In this document: piece after piece, positions 1 through 6,913 of the stretch | Layout of the letters: each line of letters begins with the position of its first letter | Position numbering within the stretch: the first letter of the stretch is position 1 | From: Ophiosphaerella korrae | Taxonomy: Eukaryota; Ascomycota; Dothideomycetes; Pleosporales; Phaeosphaeriaceae | DNA length: 12,270 bases | Direction of reading: 5' to 3' | NCBI GenBank assembly: GCA_028456385.1 | Contig: JALNQF010000869.1 | Span: 1-12,270, forward strand | Made by a program: the position numbers and the translations under genes | The notes under the pieces: model-generated | Databases searched by the model: none | Told to the model about the DNA's origin: nothing | The model's input: the letters and a program-made list of their open reading frames with translations, nothing else

Positions 1-290
1 TGACGTTGAGCACCTGAGCTAGCATGTGAGATTCAGATGAGAATCGAGACTGCGCATCATCTCAACTACTGCGCATCTCCGCACCAGCGCCAGCTGGAGA
101 ACCAAGGTCTGGCCCAGTCCAGATATCATCAGCACGATAGCTTATCACGTCATGACCTGACTGCGTAGAGCTGATACACTAGTTAACCACGAAACTCGAG
201 ATAACAGCTCTCTACCACCGAGTTGTAACTGCGGAAGGGGATATATAAACTAGCAGAAAGGGCCGAGAAGGAGAGATCAGAGACTTCAAT

Positions 291-360
291 CAGTTACTCA
301 AGTTACTCAGGTTACTCAAATCAATCAAATCAATGAAATCAATCACTTTATTCAATCAAT
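291..360. repeat. Short tandem repeats (GTTACTCA units, then TCAAT/ATCAA units)
   Basis: Three near-identical 9-10 bp units built on GTTACTCA run from 291 to 318, followed by a string of tcaat/atcaa units to 360. The repeats lie about 45 bp downstream of the TATA-like sequence at 241, where a transcript leader would be expected. They are low-complexity and non-coding in all frames. Confidence 0.7.
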
Positions 361-419
361 CTTCACCCGTTTTCAATCAAGTTCAAAGCACTCTGAAGTC
401 GGACATCTCTTCGCCCTCG

Positions 420-638
420 GGCGCCCACAACAAAATCAACTATCATTTCCGTCACATGACATGAAATTCCCTCTCCCTACACGCTTGTTTTAATAGCAAT
501 TTTGCTAGTATTATCATAACTATTTGGCTTTGTTTCAATGAGAGACAATTTTTGGCGATAGCCACCCTGGTCTGGCGCTGATATCATGTGACGGAAATAA
601 TCTACCAATAGTTGATTTTGCCCCTTGTAGTGGGCGCC
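420..638. mobile_element. MITE-like element, 219 bp, with long terminal inverted repeats
   Basis: The left end (420-461) starts ggcgcccac and contains caaaatcaacta and atttccgtcacatga. The same blocks occur in the same order in inverse complement in the right end (about 580-638), which finishes gtgggcgcc. The right arm carries two extra short insertions relative to the left. The 118-bp core is AT-rich and non-coding. This is the structure of a non-autonomous DNA transposon (MITE). No clear target-site duplication is visible outside 420 and 638, so the superfamily cannot be named. Confidence 0.7.
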
Positions 639-717
639 TCACAGAAACGGAGAGCGTACAGCCAAGAAATTGTGAAGTCGCTGCCTACTCTGAAGTAAAT
701 CTGCCTCACTGCTAACA

Positions 718-951
718 AGCCAAGACGGTTAGCCAATCATCCAAAGTGCCAAGTGCCAAGCCGCAGCCTTTGTCCCCGCGCTTGTCACAGTCCTGTGTTA
801 ACCCCTCGATACCTGCCTGAGTCTTGTAAAAAGGAGCGTTAGCTGTTCTAGAGCTGCAGCATCCTGAAAATGGGACACCTTGTTCCCCACTCCTACTACA
901 GCCTTGTCCTCTCCTTGCCGTCCTCGTCTGTCTCGCCACTGTCCTCTCGCC
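718..951 (+). promoter_or_regulatory. Probable proximal promoter/leader of the FHA-kinase gene
   Basis: A CCAAT box is at 733-737 and a long pyrimidine-rich tract (about 887-950) runs directly into the ATG at 952, in the context cgccATGg. CT-rich tracts before the start codon are common around transcription starts of filamentous fungi. A 7-bp tandem duplication, AAGTGCC twice at 744-757, lies between them. Confidence 0.4.
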
Positions 952-2805
952 ATGGCTCGGGAAGTCCATCCAAAAACACTCTTCCACCTCGTGCCGGCTA
1001 ATCAGGTCGCCCAAGATGCCCTCCTTCACCCCGATAACAAAAAGCGCGTCTCAACCTCCGAGGACGGCCCTGGCCTTGAGGTTGGCTATCATGTCCCGTC
1101 CCGGCCTCGAGGCCATGTCATCTCTAGGCTCGGACGAGATGCCGACCTGATTCTCCGCAAAAGCACCCCTAAATCCCCCATGTCTGCGGTTCACGTCGCT
1201 TTCGAGATCCATCCTACAACACACCTCGTACTTTTATCCGTCCGATCAAAGCGGGTTTCATCGGTCAGCTTCGCTGTACACAAAAATCCAGATAGTAATA
1301 AGAGCACCGGGGGGAATGTTACCGGAGAGAAAATCCACGGAGAAGAAATTACCGGAGATGGCGTTATCCTCTATGGACAGAACTACCATGTATTCATTGC
1401 ATCTTACGAATTTAACTTGATCTGGCGGACCATCTCTGAGACCAACAACGCCGAATCTCTCAAAGCCCTCACCGTTCAAGGCTACGAAACATCTCAACAA
1501 CTGTTGCAGGATGTGAGGTCGCGCGACCGGCCAACGGAGAATGACGTTTCAGAGGCGCAGTCGTGGCATATTACCAGACTAAATACACCAAAAGGCCCTA
1601 TTTTCCAGGATATTACATCTCTTCGTAAGGTGATAGGCCAGGGAGGCTTTGGCACGGTCTACTCAGCAGTCGATCAAACCTCCGCTCACAAGTTTGCTAT
1701 CAAAGTGGTCAACCTTAACGGCCAGGCCGATATTGACGCAGCTCGAGCTATCTTACATAGAGAAATCAAAGTCATACCTAACAATACGCCCAGGAACACA
1801 TTATTGAATATCTGGGCCACCAACACTTTGATACTCCCAGTCCAGAGCTCTTCATGCCCCTGCGCCTCGGGTCCCTGACTTCGCTCGCCAAATCACCGCC
1901 ACCCAATATCAACTATGACGACCTCTGCGCCATGGCGATGGGACAGATGCTCAGCGCCCTCGACTACCTAGCAAGCCAGAACCTGATCCACTGGGACTTG
2001 AAGCCTGACAACGTTCTCTATTCCATCTTAGACGGTCGTTACCTTTTCCAGCTGGCCGACTTCGGATTTGCGCATTACCATTCAATGGCTAAAACGTTTT
2101 GTGGCACCGGCTACTACCAGGCTCCCGAGCTCTGGCCCTCCGTCTCAGGGGTTAACGCCGGCCAGAGCCCCAAACTAGATATCTGGTCCCTCTTTGCATG
2201 CGTTGTCGCCGTTCGCTCAAGATTGGTTCAGTTTCCACCGCACACTGTAGACTATGGTGATGTTCTGAGCGCACTCACAGCTCAAATTGAAAAAATGCCC
2301 AAACTCGAGCCTATGGCGAGGTTGCATCCAGATCGCCGGGCATCGGCTGCGCAGATGCTTGTCCTTCTCTTCAACGGCGAAGGCTTGACGACACCTAGAT
2401 TGAAAATCCCTCCTATTGAGCCTAATGTCCCGGCCGCAGAGCCGAGTAGCTGTCCACAGAAGGGAAATAATCGCGGCAAGGCTCCCCAGCGGCCGACAGC
2501 AGCTGCCCGCCCGTTGATCGTGTATCGTGTATCCACCACGCAGGCGCGCCATTGCACTGGGGGCGCCCGGCAATCTTGCCCGCTTACCACCACCCATCTC
2601 GAACCGAGGAGGCAATCTTGCGCAACCTAATGCACCGCAGCTTCAGCCGATTCGCGCGCACGAAGATGGCGTTGTCAAGCGCCGGGCCGAGCCCCGTGCG
2701 CCCAGAGCGAACACTCTCACCAGAACCCCGCCGGAGCAAAAGCCGCCAGTTCTCAAGGGACGGCGTGAAACTCTTCGCCGGATACCTGGAGCGTTTGCTG
2801 ACTGA
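952..2805 (+). pseudogene. FHA-domain Ser/Thr protein kinase, frameshifted pseudogene
   Basis: The start is the ATG at 952 (cgccATGg); upstream codons in frame offer only a TTG. An FHA-like domain spans about residues 55-150 (LGRDADLIL, then SAVHVAFEI and LVLL). A kinase domain follows: glycine loop IGQGGFGTV (228-236), beta-3 lysine in FAIKVV (K251), alpha-C glutamate in HREIK (E271). Between about 1780 and 1793 the frame changes by one base, and the kinase continues in another frame with EHIIEYLGHQHF, HWDLKPDN (1989-2012), LADFGFAH (2052-2075), GTGYYQAPE and DIWSL. The HRD arginine is Trp (TGG at 1992-1994), which would be expected to harm catalysis. At 2518-2532 a 7-bp tandem duplication shifts the frame again; the basic C-terminal tail then runs to TGA at 2803-2805. 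No convincing intron explains the first shift. Such kinases are presumed signalling proteins. Two sequencing errors remain possible, but with the HWD change a dead gene is likelier. Confidence 0.85.
2518..2532. repeat. 7-bp tandem duplication causing a frameshift in the kinase gene
   Basis: TCGTGTA occurs twice in tandem (2518-2524, 2525-2531). Reading through it switches from the frame of the kinase body to one that stops at about 2630. Removing one copy joins ...PLIVY directly to ...PPRRRAIAL, which continues open to 2805. The extra copy is therefore the probable lesion. Confidence 0.75.
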
Positions 2806-3226
2806 ACCACGCGCAGGAAGGAGATGTCGAGGGAGTATCGGTAAAGAAGGTCATCACATCATTCTCTTATTCGTCCTCTTTCTTGGTATGGAATCGCCGA
2901 TCGGTTCATGGTTCGTGCATTTTCATGATGTTGCAAGGTGCAACACCAAGTGAATGCACGGACCACCGACCGACTTCGACGCCAGGCGACGAAAAGACAT
3001 GCGCCGTCCACAGATTGACCTTGGGTCCAAAACCATCAGCTGAAGGGAATGCTCCAAACACGTATTACCGCCTTTGCCTTCCCTGTGGACCCGCCACAAA
3101 CCGACATCATCGATTAAACAATATCAGCCCTACGAACCATAGCAAAGCCTGCGGTTATACAGGCGCTGAGGTAGCTCAACGGGGCGCTTAGGTACATGTA
3201 GAGAGTTGCGCATCACTTGATTCTAC
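2806..3226. other. Intergenic stretch; long hairpin at 2901-2973, otherwise no gene seen
   Basis: Short open frames here look like chance and show no recognisable domain. The only clear structure is the hairpin listed separately. No tRNA fold is supported around 3160-3190 despite a short 'gtagctcaacgggg' string. Confidence 0.5.
2901..2973. repeat. 73-nt imperfect inverted repeat (hairpin, 3-nt loop)
   Basis: Arms 2901-2935 and 2939-2973 pair in strict register around an AGG loop (2936-2938). By hand, 27 of 35 positions are Watson-Crick and three more are G-T/G-U, with no bulges. Five of the eight non-Watson-Crick positions are transition-type differences. It lies about 95 bp beyond the stop of the FHA-kinase pseudogene. 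It could be a transcript hairpin (3' UTR, small-RNA precursor) or the remnant of two inverted-repeat ends. Its function is unknown. Confidence 0.75.
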
Positions 3227-3660
3227 TTTAGGCATTCCGTTGTCATAAAGAATATCCCAAAACATATTTTTTAAAGTGTTTCTTCGTTAAGATTGACATC
3301 AACAAAATACTCCCTCTATGTTCTAATCCTACGATAGACTTCGCTAGCCGTGTTCTAGCTAAAAAATCTGGCCATCTCCCAATTAATAAGTCCCGCAATC
3401 TTGCCATTGCCAACTATGCAATTCAATTCGGTAAAGCTACTGTGCACGAAACCTATCCCGGGACCGCTGAAGTTCGAATGCCTCCTCCCAGGGCCTGGAT
3501 ACGACCGTTGCTGAGAATGTTGGGATCTTCGACAACATGAGGGTGAGCCCGGCGTCCATTAGCGGACTTTACGGCGTGCAACTGTCGGAGCATCGTTCAT
3601 GCCTGTTGTTTGAATGCTTCCTTTTGGTCTTGGGATAGATACGGCCACCCAACAGTTGGG
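3227..3660 (-). pseudogene. APH-like phosphotransferase (kinase-like fold), C-terminal relic
   Basis: Minus-strand frames give GWPYLSQDQKEAFKQQA, an in-frame stop, then LRQLHAVKS and VVEDPNILSNGRI. After a one-base shift come GFVHSSFTELN and GNGKIAGLINWEMARFF, and then TASEVYRRIR and, after another shift, LKNMFWDILYDNGMP. This order matches the C-lobe of fungal phosphotransferase-enzyme-family (APH) proteins. The catalytic loop, normally HxDxxxxN, reads HSSFTELN, so the catalytic Asp is lost. The metal-binding D of the usual DWE is Asn (NWE). At least three in-frame stops and two frameshifts are visible, and the N-lobe is missing. About 145 codons remain of a domain usually longer than 250. 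It lies between the kinase and NLR pseudogenes. Family assignment is from motif order by eye. Confidence 0.65.
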
Positions 3661-3725
3661 GCCCGGCGATTGGAAAGGATTGAAGTGGACGGTCGTCATC
3701 CATACATCGGCTGCCGTTTTAAATA

Positions 3726-3737
3726 TATCACGTGATA
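3726..3737. promoter_or_regulatory. 12-bp perfect palindrome with CACGTG core
   Basis: TATCACGTGATA is a perfect palindrome containing the E-box CACGTG within TCACGTGA, the type of site bound by bHLH factors. It lies upstream, in transcriptional sense, of the minus-strand APH relic. Other CACGTG cores occur at 4081 and about 4355, so chance is possible. It is a candidate site only. Confidence 0.3.
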
Positions 3738-3769
3738 CCATATGTGGACTCACCGGTTAGTAAGCATGT

Positions 3770-4068
3770 GAACGTGGCTGCGTAGCTATAGTCCACCTCC
3801 TCTAGCCTATAGGTCTTCTTAGTAAAAACAAGTTAATTGATTAATCATTTAGCCACTTTCGTAATAATACAGGTCCCCAGCACCATATACTAATAACGAA
3901 CGGTAGAAGGAATACTGGGGAAATCGCGTATGAGAAGCGTGAAGAGATTGCACATACACTGCGTGTTACGGCTGTAACAAGAGAAATCTATATGAAGCCA
4001 ATCAGTCCCGACTCAAGTGCTGACGAAGCATGGGATGAGCGGGGTAACGACCTGGATTGGGAAACAAC
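3770..4068. other. Intergenic, AT-rich; no gene recognised
   Basis: No coding frame with recognisable content was found. The minus-strand reading near 4000-4068 may hold a few more decayed codons of the NLR gene (a weak L-P-x-x-H-A-like string), but this is too faint to annotate as part of it. Confidence 0.4.
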
Positions 4069-5565
4069 TCATAACTGGGACACGTGACCAACTTCGTTAC
4101 TTCGCAAGCACGAAGTCACGAAGCCACTTCGCCGCCTCGCGAGTAGTGCTCCTGTGCTGCTTTGTTGTTGCTGACGTTCAGCGATGAAAGCATATGCGCT
4201 TAGCGTCCCTAACGCCTCTGTAGACGCGAGCTTCGTGCTGCCCGGCCACAGCAGCCGAGGCAGGGACAGCCTCGCCAGTCGTGCATGCCAATGAGAGATA
4301 GATACTCTGCCGCCAGTGTATCCTGCTCTTGGATCTTTGCTGAACGAGATGTACCACGTGATCGCTACAGGGTTCTGGATCTGCTGATATCTCCCCTGGT
4401 CTTCAAAGTCTCTGCGCAGAAGATCTGTCGCGTCTCTCTTGTGTGCCATAAGCAGCCTCGAGAGCGAGGGCTGTCTTTCTACACCGGCCAAGGCCGTATA
4501 TAGCAAGTCGACCGCAGCCTTCCGCCGAGATGTGCGCACTAAGCTGAGCGAGCTGTGTCTCTCGCCCGACAAAAGATGGCAGTCTTGCAAGGGGAACGAG
4601 GAAAGACGCCGTCTTGCATTAGCACCTTGCGCAAAGAGTTGACTACTGGCAAAGAGTTGTATTGATAGACTGCTATATGCTGCAGACAACAACACATCCT
4701 GCTGTAAAGCAAATCTATCACTAACCTTCAGACACCCCTTCTATTTCCTTGACCACGCCTGGCTGCACTCGGCAAAGCAACTCTCGCGTGAACGCAGCTG
4801 CATTGCCCGCTGCGTAAGACCTCCACAAGTCCGGTAGCGATGCGCCCTCGGTGGAACACGAGCGTCTGCTGCTCCTCGTCGTTGCGTCGCGGCCGCTAGA
4901 CGAGCTCGCTCGGATCGCACGTTATGCACTTCGAGCTATAGTTGCCGGCGTGACAGTATGTAGCCTTGAAGAGCTTATCGTGTTCGAGCGCAGGGCGTGC
5001 GAACTTCTTCGTTGCTTTGGAGCGCTGCAGCCTCGCAAGCTGATGTTGAAATCTAGTCAGCCCCAGCTCATCGTCCGATACCAGTACCCCGAGCGCGTTG
5101 GTCAGCCTCCAGTCCGGGGTTCCCCATCGTGCCCACCATCTCAAACTGCCCGTCGCTCTTCGCTCTTCGCTCTGCCCCGGTCATGGTAGACGCAGGCAGG
5201 CTTCCCGTCGCCGAGGCGAATGTTCTCGATAGCCCTCTTCAGACACTTCGGGGCTGGGGATGCCGCCTCTGATCCCTACCAGCACTACTATGCGAATGTT
5301 GGGAAACGTCTTGAACATGGACCCCGTCAGGCGCCCGGCGTTGACGTTGCCCGTCTCGCCTGGCGGACAGGCCGCGACCACGACTGCATGGCCGTTGATA
5401 GTGCCGCAGATGTATGTGCTCTCGTCGTAGTGCGTATCGTTACGGTGGCGTGGGGCGCTCCTCATCCAGCATCAGGCGAGCTGGCAGGAGGAACTCGATG
5501 TCCGCGACAGGGCAGATCCACGCAACATGGTAGTCAGCGCAAGTGAGTTGCTTGCCGCCAGCCAT
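4069..5565 (-). pseudogene. NLR-type gene (PNP_UDP-like domain, NB-ARC P-loop, winged-helix-like region), heavily degraded
   Basis: The ATG at 5565 begins MAGGKQLTCADYHVAWICPV, typical of the phosphorylase-like N-terminus of fungal NLR proteins. A frameshift with TAA (5440-5442) follows. The next frame has DTHYDESTYICGTINGHAVVVA, CPPGETGNVNAG and VLVGIRGGIP (family norm GIGGG). Then come NIRLGD directly joined to GKPACVY, a 7-bp expansion (5153-5173) and DWRLTNALGVLVSDDE, ending at TAG (4896-4898). GRIATG (about 4835) is fused to WRSYAAGNAAAF, so roughly 50-60 residues appear deleted. Downstream are FVGRETQLAQL (from 4573) and a damaged Walker A, GLGRCRKTA (4469-4495; norm GGVGKT). Only about 20 codons later comes DFEDQGRYQQIQNPVAITWYISF, so most of the nucleotide-binding domain is missing. 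EQDTLAAEYLSL and STKLASTEALGTLSAYAFI follow in alternating frames. A 46-nt intron (4680-4725) is possible. Intact relatives are thought to act in non-self recognition or incompatibility. This copy cannot encode one protein. Confidence 0.85.
5153..5173. repeat. 7-bp unit repeated three times, frameshifting the NLR gene
   Basis: TCGCTCT occurs three times in tandem (5153-5159, 5160-5166, 5167-5173). On the minus strand, two copies would encode ...RAKSDGQFEM... in a continuous frame; the third copy adds 7 nt and leads to a stop a few codons later. The expansion from two copies to three is inferred from frame continuity. Confidence 0.7.
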
Positions 5566-6023
5566 GTTTGCGCAGAGACGAACGTAGTGCAGATAGGACA
5601 TGTTGCGCTGCAGGAAGCATGGTGTTCTGTAAGGACGAGCGTGCGTAGGTGAGCGTCGCTGCCTCAGCGTGGTCGCTGTCTACTGGCATGGGGGCGGCGG
5701 TTCTGGGCTGGGGTTGCTCTCTGGTGGGGCGCAGCAGGTGGTCTCTGGGAGCCTTGGGAGCGGAGACGCAGGGACGCGTGATTGGGCTCCGACGTATCTG
5801 TCGATTCCCGGCAGCGCCTCGCATTGCTGATAGGTGCCTGAAGGCTGCCACTCCGTTCCCCTTCTCGTCACTGCCATCACTGCAATGGACAAAGCTAGCT
5901 AGGTGCCGGCACTCGGTGTTCCTCCTGGTGTACCTAAATTATACTGTGCCCTAGCAGATTATGGCCGAGTCTCTCGCGCTACCCTCTATTATCGTGCGCA
6001 TGGTCGACGCTCGATAGAAGAGA
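5566..6023. other. Upstream region of the NLR pseudogene; no gene recognised
   Basis: This is the 5' flank of the minus-strand NLR relic. It is GC-rich near 5660-5860 and has open frames on both strands without recognisable domains, which I take as chance. A perfect 10-bp palindrome GTGCCGGCAC (5903-5912) and an AGCTAGCT palindrome (5893-5900) lie close together. No confident promoter element can be named. Confidence 0.35.
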
Positions 6024-6035
6024 TGTTAGGAAAAT

Positions 6036-6051
6036 TGGAGGTATGCCTCCA
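6036..6051. repeat. Short perfect hairpin TGGAGG-tatg-CCTCCA
   Basis: A 6-bp perfect inverted repeat with a 4-nt loop lies immediately before the minisatellite at 6054. It is too short to interpret and may be part of the 5' region of the transposase element. Confidence 0.45.
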
Positions 6052-6053
6052 GA

Positions 6054-6152
6054 GATGAGTGATCATTGCCACTTGGATGATGAGCAACTATTGCCACTCA
6101 GATGATGATGAGCAATCGTTGCTACTTAGATGAGTGATCAACCGCCACTGGA
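6054..6152. repeat. Minisatellite, four imperfect 22-28 bp units
   Basis: Four consecutive units begin with GATGA (6054, 6076, 6101, 6129), and each contains a gatca/gcaa block followed by a TTGCCACT-like block. Length differences come mainly from one to three copies of GAT at the unit start. The array ends about 100 bp before the first recognisable transposase codons, and could be a subterminal repeat of that transposon or an independent minisatellite. Confidence 0.7.
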
Positions 6153-6252
6153 GCGGTGTAACGCTGCTAGAGGGATCTAGAGTAGTGCGAGTCGTAGTAT
6201 ATAGCTGGCACTGACTGCCCTCCGCAATCAACAAATTACTCGTCAAAACCTG

Positions 6253-6704
6253 ATGATTCATCAACGCTGCGCAACTGTTGAGCTGTCTCGACAAGAGCAA
6301 GCCCAGAGCCAACAACACCTTAGCCCATGGGAGGAGGATGCTGTTGTTAAGTTTCTTTTACTAATGTCTGACCTTGGGCAGCCTGTGCGAATCAAATTTA
6401 TACCTTCCCTAGCCCTCAGCGTTACTCGCTAGCGAGCCGAAACAGATAGACAACTTAAGCCGCTAGGTAAGAATTGGGCTCGGGCCTTCGAGAAACGTTA
6501 CCTAGAACTCCAAGCGGGAAGAGTCTAGGCGCTAGACTGGAATTGCTACGAGATAAATACTTCTGGGGAGATAGTGCACCGGTTCGAGGTGATTGGAAGG
6601 GTGTTACGAGACCTGATAGTCTTGTTAGAGAACGTCTACAACATGGACGAGACTGGCGTTATGTTATCTATGTAGGGTCTGTAAAAGTCGCCGTCGCTAC
6701 TTGA
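6253..6704 (+). mobile_element. Fot1/pogo-type (DDE_1) transposase relic, N-terminal part
   Basis: From the ATG at 6253 the frame reads LSRQEQAQSQQHLSPWEEEDAV, then KFLLLMSDLGQPVRIKFIPSLA. After TAG (6430-6432) comes GKNWARAFEKRYLELQ; after a second TAG (6526-6528), ALDW...HRFEVIGRVL and NVYNMDETGVMLSM. This is the CENP-B-type HTH region followed by the start of the DDE domain of ascomycete Fot1/Tan1-like transposases. The Asp of NMDETG (codon 6646-6648) is the first catalytic residue. A third TAG (6673-6675) and a shift lead into GSVKVAV, and nothing recognisable follows. The second and third catalytic acids are absent, so the element is truncated and inactive. Several differences from the family pattern I remember are C-to-T type (Pro to Leu, His to Tyr, Gln to stop), as repeat-induced point mutation would give. 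Confidence 0.8.
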
Positions 6705-6913
6705 GGATGCGCCTGGCAATTTCGCCCCTTTTGACGCCGTAGTGGGAGGGGACCAGTCCGCAGAGCCCTTTCGTAACAATTTCTACGAATAAAAAAGTTG
6801 GTTGACGAGACTCTGTTAGAGCGGGTAACTAGGGAAGATCTTGATTTTCGTGATATCTGCCTAATTGTTGTCGTAGCGATCTCGAGGCATTCTGACCATT
6901 ACAAAACTAAGAA
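6705..6913. other. Gap between transposase relic and transporter gene; no firm gene
   Basis: One plus-strand frame lacking an ATG stays open from 6777 to 6971 and runs antisense into the last exon of the transporter. It has no domain I recognise. The interval should also hold the 3' end of the minus-strand transporter transcript; no clear polyadenylation signal stands out. Confidence 0.35.

Larger units (their letters stand above)
1..717 (+). mobile_element. Possible degraded LTR (solo LTR-like), split by a nested inverted-repeat element
   Basis: No coding region is recognisable here. The stretch has LTR-like layout: a TATA box (atatataaac at 241-250), a direct-repeat leader after it (291-360), and a possible 3' end 'ctaaca' at 712-717 which could pair with a TGTT-type start; the window opens with 'tgacgttgag'. 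A separate short element (420-638) interrupts it. No primer-binding site, polypurine tract, second LTR or target duplication can be seen, and the left end may lie outside the window. The alternative is an ordinary promoter and leader for the kinase gene downstream. The LTR call is inference from layout only. Confidence 0.3.

Noticed and set aside
1771..1793. A 23-nt GT...CTAAC...CAG stretch that would restore the kinase frame if spliced
   Set aside because: It is far below the minimum length of fungal introns and would delete part of the alpha-C/beta-4 region, so a one-base indel is the simpler explanation.
2217..2615. Open frame of about 130 codons on the minus strand
   Set aside because: It lies opposite the kinase coding sequence and has no domain; it is a shadow of that gene.
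3160..3190. tRNA-like string gtagctcaacgggg
   Set aside because: No acceptor stem, anticodon arm or T-loop can be placed around it.
2883..3191. Plus-strand open frame of about 100 codons after the kinase
   Set aside because: It has no recognisable domain and overlaps the hairpin at 2901-2973.
3232..3540. Plus-strand frame of about 100 codons without a start
   Set aside because: It is antisense to the APH relic, whose conserved motifs on the minus strand explain the sequence better.
5220..5546. Plus-strand open frame of 108 codons
   Set aside because: It is opposite the PNP-like part of the NLR relic; the minus strand carries the family motifs.
6024..6317. TGTTAG...CAACA boundaries with a TATA box, suggesting an LTR
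   Set aside because: The right part reads in frame into the transposase (LSRQEQAQSQQHLSPWEEE), so the CA end lies inside coding sequence, and no target duplication flanks it.
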